Below, one piece after another: positions 7,546 through 15,715 of a stretch of 39,823 bases of DNA. Source of the stretch: Bacillus sp. V59.32b (GTDB taxonomy: Bacteria > Bacillota > Bacilli > Bacillales > DSM-1321); assembly GCF_003429085.1 (NCBI RefSeq), contig NZ_QVTC01000046.1:1-39823 (forward strand), in the 5' to 3' direction. The translations under genes were made by a program, and so were the position numbers. Positions within the stretch are counted from its first letter, which is position 1. Every line of letters starts with the position of its first letter. The notes beneath the pieces are model-generated. The model had not been told where the DNA came from and did no database searches. It saw only the letters and a program-made list of their open reading frames with translations.

Positions 7546-8109
7546 TTATTTTTTTATTCCATTTAAAATGAGATCTACAAAGATTTCGGAAAGCTCTTTC
7601 TCAGATACTTCTCCCTCCGGGTTATACCAGTAATAACTCCAATTCGTTATTCCTAAAATACCAAATGTAAGAATATCAGGAGAGAAATTTTGATTGAATA
7701 CCCCAAGCGTTGCCCCTTCTTCAATTAGCTTCTGATAATTTTTTCGAAAAAGGTTTCGCTTTGCTTTAATCTCTTCCAGATGGCTTTCACTTAAATGTCT
7801 CATTTCTCTAAAGAAAATCCGGGCGTTTTTTTTATAAGGTTTAATATTCGCAATAACCATGTAAATAATTTCCTGGAGTTTGCTTGTACAATCTTTATTC
7901 CCATCTTTCAGAATAGCTTCCTGTTTTTTTACTAAGTTATCAATATAGTTGTGATTAATGTCTCTCAGTAATTCTTCCTTACTTTTGTAATAATAATAAA
8001 ACGTTCCTTTTGTTACGCCGATGTACTCAACGATTTCTTGAACGGATGTTTCCATAAACCCTTTTTCGTCAAATAAATGAATGCTTGCTTCCATAATTTT
8101 TTCCTTCAT
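7546..8109 (-). CDS. TetR/AcrR-family regulator of the first acyl-CoA gene block
   Basis: A 187-residue one-domain-plus-ligand-pocket repressor. The N-terminal helix-turn-helix is clear: ASIHLFDEKGFMETSVQEI, then VTKGTFYYYYKSKEELL (residues 7-50). The C-terminal ligand domain ends with TNWSYYWYNPEGEVS, a pattern of acyl-CoA-responsive TetR regulators of the FadR(YsiA)/KstR2 kind. ATG start with AGAGGA upstream. It sits amid the catabolic genes, and three copies of one palindrome (7501, 9495, 15131) precede its likely targets. Role as an acyl-CoA-relieved repressor is inferred from family and context. Confidence 0.9.
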   Translation of the reverse strand: MKEKIMEASIHLFDEKGFMETSVQEIVEYIGVTKGTFYYYYKSKEELLRDINHNYIDNLVKKQEAILKDGNKDCTSKLQEIIYMVIANIKPYKKNARIFFREMRHLSESHLEEIKAKRNLFRKNYQKLIEEGATLGVFNQNFSPDILTFGILGITNWSYYWYNPEGEVSEKELSEIFVDLILNGIKK

Positions 8110-8130
8110 ATGCTACGTTCCTCTCATTTG

Positions 8131-8164
8131 ATTCCGTGCCAAGTCGACAACCATTCACGGAATT
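8131..8164 (-). other. Inverted repeat in the leader of the TetR gene
   Basis: ATTCCGTG and CACGGAAT form an 8-bp perfect inverted repeat with about 17 nt between the arms, between the predicted promoter and the TetR start. It lacks a T-run, so it is not a terminator. It could be an mRNA hairpin or a binding site for another regulator. Confidence 0.45.
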
Positions 8165-8183
8165 ATGTTTTTAAGTGAGTATT

Positions 8184-8192
8184 ATTATAGCA
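8184..8192 (-). promoter_or_regulatory. Extended -10 promoter of the TetR gene
   Basis: On the minus strand TGC precedes a perfect TATAAT (8184-8189), the extended -10 pattern TGnTATAAT. The -35 region is weak. It lies about 75 nt upstream of the TetR start. Confidence 0.55.
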
Positions 8193-8266
8193 TATTGCAT
8201 GTTAGCTCTTGCCTGCATGGTGAAGAATGATGAAGATCGAACATTTCCATACTTCTGATGGCGATG

Positions 8267-9436
8267 TTACCCTCGTTCCAGGATGGTCGCGATTCCTTGG
8301 CCTCCGCCTATACAAGCGGTTATGAGCGCATATCTTCCTTCTGAACGCTTAAGTTCATAAATCGCTTTTGTCGCCAGTATCGCGCCGGTTGCACCAAGTG
8401 GGTGTCCATGGGCGATGGCCCCGCCGTAGACATTCACTTTTTCCAAATCCATCTCAAGCTCCCGATTACAGGCAAGCACTTGTGCCGCGAATGCTTCGTT
8501 GATTTCGATAATATCCATTTCGTCTAATGAGAGGCCTGCTTTTTCGAGGACTTTTCTAGTCGCAGGCACCGGCCCAATCCCCATAATGTTTGGATCTACT
8601 CCTGCTACTGCATGAGCCCGGATCGTTGCCAACGGTGTAAGACCCAGCTCTCCAGCTTTTTCTCTTGACATGACGACAACGGCAGAAGCGGCGTCATTTA
8701 ACCCGGAACTATTGCCGGCCGTTACAGTTCCATCTTTAAGGAATGCCGCTGAAAGCTTAGACAGTGCCTCCATTGTTGTTTGGGGACGAGGGTGTTCATC
8801 AGTGTTAAATTGGACAGGGTCACCCTTTTTTACAGGAATGCTCAAAGACACAATCTGTTCATCGAAGCGTCCTTCTTCCATGGCTTTTGCCATTCTTTGC
8901 TGGCTGCGAAGAGCAAATTCATCTTGTTCTTCTCTGGTAATTCCGTATTTTTTAACTAAGTTCTCTGCGGTTATACCCATAGGCGGGTCCCCAATTTCCT
9001 TTGGTGAGAGCTGAGCTTTTTTGTATGCGGGCGGTACCGGGCTAAACGGTTTGTCGGGTCGTTCCTGTAAGTATGGAGCGCGGCTCATGCTTTCGGTTCC
9101 ACCAGCGATATAAATGTCACCTTCGCCCGCCTTTATTGCCTGTGCAGCGAGGTTGATTGCATTCAGACCGGAACCGCATTGACGGTCAATGGTCAGTCCT
9201 GGCAAATTGATGGACAATCCGGTTTGAAGGGCTGTCAACCTTGCAACATTTCCGCCACCGCTAAGCACATTTCCGAAAATGACATCATCGACTGCTTCTG
9301 GATCGATGTTCGCTCGTTTTATCGCTTCTTTTATAACCTCCGCCCCAAATACATGGGCTGGAATCCCGGCAAGAGCGCTTCCTTGCCTGCCGATTGCCGT
9401 TCTAACTGCGGAAACAATCACGGCATCTCGATTCAT
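8267..9436 (-). CDS. Acetyl-CoA acyltransferase (thiolase)
   Basis: Thiolase of 389 residues, the usual tetrameric degradative/biosynthetic size. Nucleophile Cys87 in DRQCGSGLNA, His in the NEAFAAQ and [15 protein letters not shown] motifs, and acid/base Cys in ACIGGGQG are all present. It cleaves a 3-ketoacyl-CoA or condenses two acyl-CoAs; with beta-oxidation neighbours, cleavage is likelier. ATG start with GGAGGAG. It is preceded by the palindromic operator at 9494-9513. It may be transcribed with the TetR gene downstream, although that gene also has its own promoter. Confidence 0.92.
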   Translation of the reverse strand: MNRDAVIVSAVRTAIGRQGSALAGIPAHVFGAEVIKEAIKRANIDPEAVDDVIFGNVLSGGGNVARLTALQTGLSINLPGLTIDRQCGSGLNAINLAAQAIKAGEGDIYIAGGTESMSRAPYLQERPDKPFSPVPPAYKKAQLSPKEIGDPPMGITAENLVKKYGITREEQDEFALRSQQRMAKAMEEGRFDEQIVSLSIPVKKGDPVQFNTDEHPRPQTTMEALSKLSAAFLKDGTVTAGNSSGLNDAASAVVVMSREKAGELGLTPLATIRAHAVAGVDPNIMGIGPVPATRKVLEKAGLSLDEMDIIEINEAFAAQVLACNRELEMDLEKVNVYGGAIAHGHPLGATGAILATKAIYELKRSEGRYALITACIGGGQGIATILERG

Positions 9437-9493
9437 GTTCCTTCACTCCTCCGAAAAATATTTTTTAAGACTTGAGCAATGGGGATATTACCG

Positions 9494-9513
9494 CATACTA
9501 ACTAGTTGGTATG
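9494..9513. promoter_or_regulatory. TetR operator, copy 2
   Basis: CATACTAACTAGTTGGTATG, a 20-bp dyad with one mismatched pair, 58 bp upstream of the thiolase start. It shares the ATAC-N2-AC-N-AGT-N2-GTAT skeleton with the sites at 7501 and 15131. Confidence 0.75.
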
Positions 9514-9581
9514 TAAGTATATTTTGATAATATACGATAAATTCAGAATATTCAACTTAATATTTTATTTATTTTTCTTTA

Positions 9582-10763
9582 CTAGACAAGCTCGACCATA
9601 ATCGCCATTCCTTGGCCTCCTCCCACACAAAGAGTAGCTATGCCCAATATTTCTTGTCTGCGTACCATCTCGTGGAGTAGTGTGGTCAAGATTTTCGCCC
9701 CAGTTGCCCCGAGCGGATGTCCGAGGGCAATCGCTCCTCCATTGACATTGACTCTTTCAGGGACTAATTTAAGCTCGCGTATGACTGCTAAGGCTTGAGA
9801 AGCAAACGCCTCGTTAAGCTCAATCAGCCCAATATCAGCGAGTGATTTATTTGTGCGTTTTAATAGTTTCGTTACAGCCGGCACAGGGCCAATACCCATC
9901 ACGTCAGGTGATACACCAGTAGCCACCCAGTCGACGATTTTTGCAACAGGCATCAATCCAAGCTCTCTGGCTTTTGTCGCAGATGTTACTACCATGGCTG
10001 CCGCTCCATCATTTCTTCCACAAGTATTCCCTGCTGTAACTGTACCATTTTCTTTAAATACTGGTATTAAGCTGCTTAATTTCTCAATGGTTGTTTCCGG
10101 TCTTGGATGTTCATCTTGTTGAAACAAAAAGGTATGTTTTCTTTCCTTAATTTCTACCGGAACGACTTCTTCATGGAAAATATTCATGGAGATGGCCTTG
10201 GCCGCCCGAAGCTGGCTTTCCAGGGCGAAAGCATCCTGGTCTTCACGGGAAATATTGTATCTTTCCGCTACATTTTCTGCTGTTATGCCCATTCCTAACT
10301 GATCTCCATATATTTCTCTTGGCTGTTGTCCAGGCTCAGTGTTTGAGTCGACCAGGATTGCCTGGTCTCCTCCGAACCGTGAGTTTCTTAAATAAACCGG
10401 TGCCCTGCTCATGCTCTCCGTTCCCCCTGCAACAACAATTCCAGCATGACCTGTAGCGATTTGCTGGGCTGCTGAAGCGACAGCCTGCATGCCCGAGGCG
10501 CAGAGACGGTTAATTGTATACGCCGTAGAAGTAACGGGAATCCCTGCCCTTAATGCGGCAACCCTTGCTACGTTAGAGGATTCCGTAGATTGTCTTACTT
10601 CTCCTAGGATGACTTCGTCCACTTGTTCCTCTGAGATGCCAGCCCTCGTTACAGCTTCTTTGATCGCAATGGCAGCCAGGTGTCCCGAAGTAATATTTTT
10701 TAAAGTGCCTCCATAACGACCGACGGGTGTACGGACGGCACTTACAATGACGATTTCATCCAT
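9582..10763 (-). CDS. Acetyl-CoA acyltransferase (thiolase)
   Basis: Second thiolase, 393 residues. Nucleophile Cys88 in [33 protein letters not shown] and LCVGGGQG are intact. It differs clearly in sequence from the thiolase at 8267-9436, so the two probably differ in chain-length or branch preference. ATG start preceded by AGAGAGGGAG. It lies 25 nt downstream of an acyl-CoA dehydrogenase gene, so the pair is co-transcribed from the region carrying the cre-like box at 12167. Confidence 0.92.
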   Translation of the reverse strand: MDEIVIVSAVRTPVGRYGGTLKNITSGHLAAIAIKEAVTRAGISEEQVDEVILGEVRQSTESSNVARVAALRAGIPVTSTAYTINRLCASGMQAVASAAQQIATGHAGIVVAGGTESMSRAPVYLRNSRFGGDQAILVDSNTEPGQQPREIYGDQLGMGITAENVAERYNISREDQDAFALESQLRAAKAISMNIFHEEVVPVEIKERKHTFLFQQDEHPRPETTIEKLSSLIPVFKENGTVTAGNTCGRNDGAAAMVVTSATKARELGLMPVAKIVDWVATGVSPDVMGIGPVPAVTKLLKRTNKSLADIGLIELNEAFASQALAVIRELKLVPERVNVNGGAIALGHPLGATGAKILTTLLHEMVRRQEILGIATLCVGGGQGMAIMVELV

Positions 10764-10788
10764 TCGTCTCCCTCTCTTTCTTTTACAT

Positions 10789-11934
10789 TTAGAATTCTTT
10801 TTCCAGTTGAGCGGCTATGATATTTTTTTGAATTTCAGATGTGCCTTCGTAAATTCTCGTAATCCTGGCATCTCTGTAAAAACGCTCAACCGGAAAATCA
10901 GCTATATATCCAAGACCGCCATGAACCTGAACAGCTTTATCCGCAACCCGGTTATACACCTCAGACCCGTACAACTTCAGCATCGCAGCCTCTTTGATGA
11001 CCTTCATTCCCTGGTCGACCATCCATGCAATCCGGAAGGTAAAAGAACGCAGGGCTTCTATTTCTACAGCCATTTCAGCTAGCATATGCCCGACTGCCTG
11101 GTGTTTAATAATCGGCGTCCCAAATTGAACACGCTCTTTTGCATGTTTTACAGACATGTCGAGGAGCTTTTGGCATGAGCCCAGGTTCCTTGCCGCCAAA
11201 CCTGCCCTGCCGTTTGCTAAGATTTTTAAGGCATTTACATATCCTTGTCCTTCATCACCCAGTACATTTTCAACTGGAATCTCACAATCTGCGAAAACTA
11301 ATTCCGCAGAATGTGAACCTTTTAAGCCCATTTTTTTCTCAACTGCCCCAATTTGAAATCCCGGAAAGCCTTTTTCTACGATAAAGGATGTGATTCCTTT
11401 TGATCCCTTTTCTAGATCTGTAACAGCCATAACGGTGAAAACATCCGCTTCCGTTGCATTCGTAATATAATGCTTCAGACCGTTAACTATATATTTATCT
11501 CCCTTCTTTACAGCGGATGTTTTCATGTTGACGGCATTTGAGCCAGCTTCCGGTTCAGTCAGGGCAAATGCCCCAATCTTTTCGCCGCTCGCCATCGCAG
11601 GAAGGTATTGTCGTTTTTGCGCTTCGCTTCCCATTTCTACAATCCCGACTGTACCGATTCCTGTATGAGCACCGATTAAGGTTGTATAACCGTTATGGGT
11701 TGCCCCGATTTCCTCATAAAGCGCACATTTACCGACCATACCGATTCCGAGCCCGCCGTATTCCTCGGGAATGCTTAATCCAAAAAGACCCATTTCCTTA
11801 GACATTTCGATGATTTTTTTCGGAATTCTATCATCATTTTCAATCTGCATCGCCACTGCTTCTACTTCGTTTTGAATAAACTCTCGTACATGTCTTTTTA
11901 AAAACTGGATATCCTCGCTAAATTCAAAATTCAT
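10789..11934 (-). CDS. Acyl-CoA dehydrogenase
   Basis: FAD-dependent acyl-CoA dehydrogenase of 381 residues, the length of short/medium-chain enzymes. It has [18 protein letters not shown] (substrate/FAD motif), [19 protein letters not shown] and IYEGTSEIQ with catalytic Glu363. It introduces the alpha-beta double bond and passes electrons to ETF, whose genes are not in the window. ATG start with TGGAGGTG. First gene of a unit with the thiolase at 9582. The 253-bp gap upstream holds a near-consensus cre box. Confidence 0.92.
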   Translation of the reverse strand: MNFEFSEDIQFLKRHVREFIQNEVEAVAMQIENDDRIPKKIIEMSKEMGLFGLSIPEEYGGLGIGMVGKCALYEEIGATHNGYTTLIGAHTGIGTVGIVEMGSEAQKRQYLPAMASGEKIGAFALTEPEAGSNAVNMKTSAVKKGDKYIVNGLKHYITNATEADVFTVMAVTDLEKGSKGITSFIVEKGFPGFQIGAVEKKMGLKGSHSAELVFADCEIPVENVLGDEGQGYVNALKILANGRAGLAARNLGSCQKLLDMSVKHAKERVQFGTPIIKHQAVGHMLAEMAVEIEALRSFTFRIAWMVDQGMKVIKEAAMLKLYGSEVYNRVADKAVQVHGGLGYIADFPVERFYRDARITRIYEGTSEIQKNIIAAQLEKEF

Positions 11935-12166
11935 GCCTTCACCTCCATTTAAAAGCTTCTCTTTTCCACTTCTTGTTAATGAGCTGCTTTGTTAATCGTT
12001 TCCAACCGTGTTTCCGAAAAGCTCTATAATGATTCCAAATTGCTTGTGAACTTTGTCAATGAGTTCTTTGATAACCTTGTGTAAATGCAATAAAACCCAA
12101 GCGACAAAAGAAATTCTCGTTTGCCACCCGGGTCCCTTTCACCACCTTCAAGCAACGGAAGAAAAT

Positions 12167-12180
12167 CGAAAGCGTTTGCA
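12167..12180. promoter_or_regulatory. Near-consensus CcpA cre box
   Basis: CGAAAGCGTTTGCA differs from the consensus TGWAARCGYTWNCW only at the first base. It lies in the 253-bp gap between the MaoC gene and the acyl-CoA dehydrogenase gene. The rest of that gap (11935-12166) shows no gene that I can support. Confidence 0.5.
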
Positions 12181-12187
12181 GAAAAGC

Positions 12188-12589
12188 TTAAAATTGTCTG
12201 TAAACAACGTCTCCTTTTATGACTTCCTTCCCCACCTGATTAACTGCTGCCACTTCAAAACTCAGGGTTTGCTCTGTTCGTTCACTTAATGTTGCTTTCA
12301 ACGTGATAACATCATTTAAAAATACCATGTTTCTGAATCGAATCGAATAATCCTGAATAAATCCTTCTTCATAGTAAGAAGTGAATAACTTTGCCAGATT
12401 GCCCATCGTCCACATTCCATGGGCGATTATACCAGGTAAACCGGCTTTGGTCGCTTCTTCGTCGATTGTATGGATTGGATTATAATCTCCTGAAGCACCG
12501 GCATATTTAATCAAATCTAACCTTGATACCGGATTTAGGTTGATGTCAGAAAGTGAATCTCCGACTTGCAACTCAGCCAAGCTTCTCAC
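12188..12589 (-). CDS. MaoC-type enoyl-CoA hydratase subunit (HadB-like)
   Basis: A 133-residue hotdog protein with the R-specific hydratase-2 motif: YAGASGDYNPIHTIDEEA with Asp and His catalytic residues around 33-38, followed by PGIIAHGMWTMG. It hydrates a trans-2-enoyl-CoA to the (3R)-hydroxyacyl-CoA. The start is GTG and overlaps the stop of the upstream hotdog gene in a GTGA arrangement, which implies a fixed complex. Together they resemble the two-subunit hydratases HadAB or ChsH1-ChsH2 of actinobacteria. Partner stoichiometry is inferred. Confidence 0.88.
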   Translation of the reverse strand: MRSLAELQVGDSLSDINLNPVSRLDLIKYAGASGDYNPIHTIDEEATKAGLPGIIAHGMWTMGNLAKLFTSYYEEGFIQDYSIRFRNMVFLNDVITLKATLSERTEQTLSFEVAAVNQVGKEVIKGDVVYRQF

Positions 12590-13035
12590 ACCATCATCAC
12601 CTTTCGTACGGCTTCCGTTATGATCACGATCGAGCTCGAGGTAAAGATGATATTTCCATCAAAGTCTTCCCCGCCATTTTCGATTACTAAGAATCCCATC
12701 GTTCCGTTACTTCCTGTCTTTTCATAATAATCCTTCACTTCGGTATAGCATAAGATTTCCTCTTCGACTAATAGCGGCCTTTCATAATGGTAGATCTGTT
12801 CCCCGTGGATCAGCCCTTTATTCGGCAGCTTTAAATCATCAATTTTCCCGTAGTCGAAGACCCTTGGAAAGGTGGGCGGGGCAATATTTTGTTTATAGCG
12901 GGATCGTTTTCCTGTTTCCTCATCCAAATAAATTGGATGCTCATCTCCAATCGCTTCCGCAAACTTTTTGACTGCGCCTTTTTCGACGTTATTTTTTATT
13001 TTATTGGATTTCTTTCCTATTGCTTCCTTGAACAT
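12586..13035 (-). CDS. MaoC_dehydrat_N / FAS1-like dehydratase subunit (HadA-like)
   Basis: A 149-residue hotdog protein of the MaoC N-terminal type. The family start VEKGAVKKFAEAIGDEHPIYLD and the stretch APPTFPRVF are visible, then LIHGEQIYHYERPLLVEEE. It lacks the full Asp/His hydratase motif, so it is the non-catalytic or substrate-shaping half that pairs with the MaoC protein it overlaps. ATG start with AGAGGATGAG. The SDR gene ends 18 nt upstream, so the hydratase and the next-step dehydrogenase are co-made. Confidence 0.86.
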   Translation of the reverse strand: MFKEAIGKKSNKIKNNVEKGAVKKFAEAIGDEHPIYLDEETGKRSRYKQNIAPPTFPRVFDYGKIDDLKLPNKGLIHGEQIYHYERPLLVEEEILCYTEVKDYYEKTGSNGTMGFLVIENGGEDFDGNIIFTSSSIVIITEAVRKVMMV

Positions 13036-13053
13036 CGATATCTCATCCTCTCT

Positions 13054-13818
13054 TTATGCTTTTGGTCCACCAGCTACATAGATCACCTGACCGTTCACAA
13101 AAGATGACTTTTCATCGGCAAAGAAGGCAACTGTATGAGCAATATCTGCAGGTTTCCCGCTTCTGCCGACCGGAATTTGGCTGACGCTGGCGTTTACTAA
13201 ATCGTCAAAAGTAATCCCAATTCTGCTTGCCGTTTCCTTTGTCATTTCTGTTTCGATAAAACCGGGAGCAACCGCGTTTGCCGTAATGCCATATCTACCA
13301 AGTTCAATAGCGAGCGTCTTGGTGAATCCCTGAAGTCCAGCTTTGGCAGTTGCGTAGTTAGCCTGGCCGCGGTTTCCAAGTGCAGAAGTAGAAGAAATGC
13401 TGATGATACGGCCATACTTTTTCTCTACCATATACTTTTGCGCAGCGCGGGCGGCGTTAAAAGAACCTTTTAAATGCACGTCCATGACTGTCTGCCAGTC
13501 TGAATCTGTCATTTTGAACAATAAATTATCACGAATGACCCCTGCGTTGTTTACGAGGATATCAATCGAGCCAAACATTTCATAAGCTTCCTTCATTGCA
13601 TCTTCAACTTGATCTGCTTCTACAACATTGGCAACCTTCGAATATACTTCATAACCTTTGTCCTTTAATTCGCTTGTTGTTTCACTCAAGGCTTCTTCAT
13701 TCAGATCAATGAAAGCCACTTTAGCTCCTTCCCCCGCAAAGAGTTGGACAATTCCTTTGCCGATACCGCGGCTTCCTCCTGTTACAAATGCCACCTTGCC
13801 TTCAAACCTGCCTGCCAT
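13054..13818 (-). CDS. SDR-family (3R)-3-hydroxyacyl-CoA dehydrogenase (FabG-like)
   Basis: Classical short-chain dehydrogenase/reductase, 254 residues. Cofactor motif TGGSRGIG (13-20), NNAG (90-93), Ser142/143, Tyr155 and Lys159 are present. Asp39 at the end of strand 2 (FIDLN) points to NAD(H) and so to oxidation. FabG-type SDRs act on (3R)-hydroxyacyl thioesters, which fits the R-specific MaoC pair directly downstream. ATG start with GGGAGG. It is 79 nt after the acyl-CoA dehydrogenase at 13898. The alternative, an anabolic FabG, is less likely here. Confidence 0.87.
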   Translation of the reverse strand: MAGRFEGKVAFVTGGSRGIGKGIVQLFAGEGAKVAFIDLNEEALSETTSELKDKGYEVYSKVANVVEADQVEDAMKEAYEMFGSIDILVNNAGVIRDNLLFKMTDSDWQTVMDVHLKGSFNAARAAQKYMVEKKYGRIISISSTSALGNRGQANYATAKAGLQGFTKTLAIELGRYGITANAVAPGFIETEMTKETASRIGITFDDLVNASVSQIPVGRSGKPADIAHTVAFFADEKSSFVNGQVIYVAGGPKA

Positions 13819-13897
13819 TTCAATTCCTCCCGACTTATTCTAAGTAGTTTACTATTTTAATTGTATAGATATCTTCAATGAATAAAAGAGGGTATTA

Positions 13898-15073
13898 TTA
13901 ACCGAATTGCCCTACCTTAACATGTCCCTTGAGCAAATTCCTGGAGATAATCATGCGTTGGATTTCATCGGTACCATCATAAATTCTCCAAAGTCTCGCT
14001 TCACGGTACCATCTTTCGATTGGCAATTCCCTTGTATAGCCCATTCCGCCGTGGATTTGCAAAACACGGTCCACTACGTTATTCCCCATGATTGCCCCAT
14101 ATAATTTGGCGATGGAAGCTAAATGGCGATTGTCCTCTCCTTGATCAAGCGTAAAAGCCGCATTCAAAACAAGCCATCTTGCAGCCTCAATTTCAACTGC
14201 CGAATCAGCAATCTGCCATTGGATCGCCTGTCTCTCTGCAATGGGCTTGCCAAACGTTATACGTTCTTTCGCATAATCAATCGCCATTTGCAGCAATCTT
14301 TCTGCCGAACCGACTGCGCGGGCCCCGACGATCCACCTTGCAAAACCGATCCACTCTAGTCCAAGTTTGTAACCACCGTTTACTTCACCGAGAATATTCT
14401 CCTCCGGTACCCGAACGTTATCGAACACCAGGCCAGCCGGGCCCCATTCGCCCATCGTATCGATATATTCTGATTTCCAGCCCAAATCCCGGTCTACAAT
14501 GAAGCAGGTGACCCCGTCAATCCCTGTTGCTTGATGCTTTTCTTTGTCGGTAATAGCGATAACCATGACAAAGTCTGCTTCGTTTCCGCCGGTAATAAAT
14601 GTTTTTTCTCCGTTTAATACCCACTCATTGCCGTCTTTTACGGCCGTCATTTTAATATTTCTTGTATCAGATCCCGCTCCAGGTTCGGTCATTGCAAAGC
14701 AGGACTTCTTTTCTCCATTAATCGTAGGAATTAAATATTTTTTCTTTTGGTCTTCGTTACCGTAATAAAGAATATTATCTGCTGATCCACCGAATTGGAA
14801 TGGTACGAATGTTTTCGAAACCTCCATATACACGATAGCCATCATCATTTGCCCAAGGTCTGCCCCGCCATACTCTTCAGGTGTATTGATGCCCCAAAAA
14901 CCGGCCTCTTTTGCCTTAAGCTGAAGTTCTTTTAGTTTTTCTGGCGGGAGGCTTGGTTTCCCTTCCCTCTCATTTCTTAATACATCATTTTCAAGTGGTA
15001 TTAATTCTTTTTCTACAAATCTGCGAATCGTCTTTTGTACCATTCTCTGTTCATCAGTTAGGCGTAAATGCAC
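13898..15073 (-). CDS. Acyl-CoA dehydrogenase with Asp at the usual catalytic-Glu position
   Basis: FAD-linked dehydrogenase, 391 residues. AMTEPGAGSDTRNIKMTA, HGGMGYTRELPIERWYREA and the C-terminal RIYDGTDEIQR are visible. In most relatives that last motif is YEGT, with Glu as the base; here it is Asp366. Either Asp serves as base or the base lies elsewhere, as in isovaleryl-CoA dehydrogenase. The start is GTG at 15073 with GGATGGAG upstream. It is the first gene of the dehydrogenase-SDR-MaoC unit, and an operator copy lies 58 nt before it. Confidence 0.9.
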   Translation of the reverse strand: MHLRLTDEQRMVQKTIRRFVEKELIPLENDVLRNEREGKPSLPPEKLKELQLKAKEAGFWGINTPEEYGGADLGQMMMAIVYMEVSKTFVPFQFGGSADNILYYGNEDQKKKYLIPTINGEKKSCFAMTEPGAGSDTRNIKMTAVKDGNEWVLNGEKTFITGGNEADFVMVIAITDKEKHQATGIDGVTCFIVDRDLGWKSEYIDTMGEWGPAGLVFDNVRVPEENILGEVNGGYKLGLEWIGFARWIVGARAVGSAERLLQMAIDYAKERITFGKPIAERQAIQWQIADSAVEIEAARWLVLNAAFTLDQGEDNRHLASIAKLYGAIMGNNVVDRVLQIHGGMGYTRELPIERWYREARLWRIYDGTDEIQRMIISRNLLKGHVKVGQFG

Positions 15074-15130
15074 TCAACCATCTCCATCCCTCATTTAATG
15101 AAAAATTTAAGTATTTGTTGATAAGAATAT

Positions 15131-15148
15131 ATACCAACCAGTTAGTAT
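15131..15148. promoter_or_regulatory. TetR operator, copy 3
   Basis: ATACCAACCAGTTAGTAT, an imperfect 18-bp dyad matching the sites at 7502-7519 and 9495-9512 at most positions. It is placed just upstream of the dehydrogenase gene ending at 13898, in the promoter region. Confidence 0.72.
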
Positions 15149-15283
15149 GTCTCTATTAGTTTATTTAGAATGTTCAGAAAAGACAAGGTTTATTTCCATA
15201 AATCAGAGAAAATTTTTGAAGGAATCGAGTTATGATAAGAAAGAAAACTCTTCGTGCAGCGAAAGCCCGCCATATTGGCATCA

Positions 15284-15319
15284 ATACAGTGAAACTGTTC
15301 TATCCCAATTTCACTGTAT
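15284..15319 (-). other. Long stem-loop after the DUF3870 gene
   Basis: An 11-bp perfect inverted repeat, ATACAGTGAAA / TTTCACTGTAT, with a 14-nt loop, begins 4 nt after the DUF3870 stop. There is no T-run on either strand, so it is not a standard intrinsic terminator. It may be a 3'-end stabiliser or a binding site. Confidence 0.55.
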
Positions 15320-15322
15320 CAC

Positions 15323-15649
15323 TCATGCTTTGCTGTATTCAGCTGTTTGTTCGAATTGGTTGTATAAATCTTTAAGAGCCGCTACTAAAGCGTTCGTTGC
15401 CTTTCCACGATAATGTGCTTGGATGAGCTGCAACGGTGTATCGAGTCCATCGCATAAGCTGTTCCCTCTTAACAGATTCCTCACAAAGCTGCGTCCGTGT
15501 TCTGTGGCAAGGGTGCAGGAGGCGTCGAGTATGACACCGTATTTCATATCCACCTCCACAGTGATTGTTAACGAGTCAAATACACTTTTAGCAGCCATCC
15601 CCTGAGGCAGCCTTGCGTGACCGGCAATAAACAGTGTGTTATTTAGCAT
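15323..15649 (-). CDS. DUF3870-type small protein
   Basis: A 108-residue protein with the pattern FIAGHARLPQGMAAKSVFD, then VEVDMKYGVILDASCTLATEHGRSFV, which I associate with DUF3870. No function is established as far as I know. ATG start with GGGGGTATAT upstream. No membrane segment or signal. A conserved Cys (ASCTLAT) and a His-Gly follow each other and could be a ligand or metal site. It lies between two acyl-CoA dehydrogenase genes, so a role in acyl-CoA or acid catabolism or its control is possible. Family call moderately sure; function unknown. Confidence 0.75.
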   Translation of the reverse strand: MLNNTLFIAGHARLPQGMAAKSVFDSLTITVEVDMKYGVILDASCTLATEHGRSFVRNLLRGNSLCDGLDTPLQLIQAHYRGKATNALVAALKDLYNQFEQTAEYSKA

Positions 15650-15715
15650 AGAAATATACCCCCATTACAATAAGTTTGGTAACTTAATAGTATATGGAGA
15701 CTTATAAATAATCAA

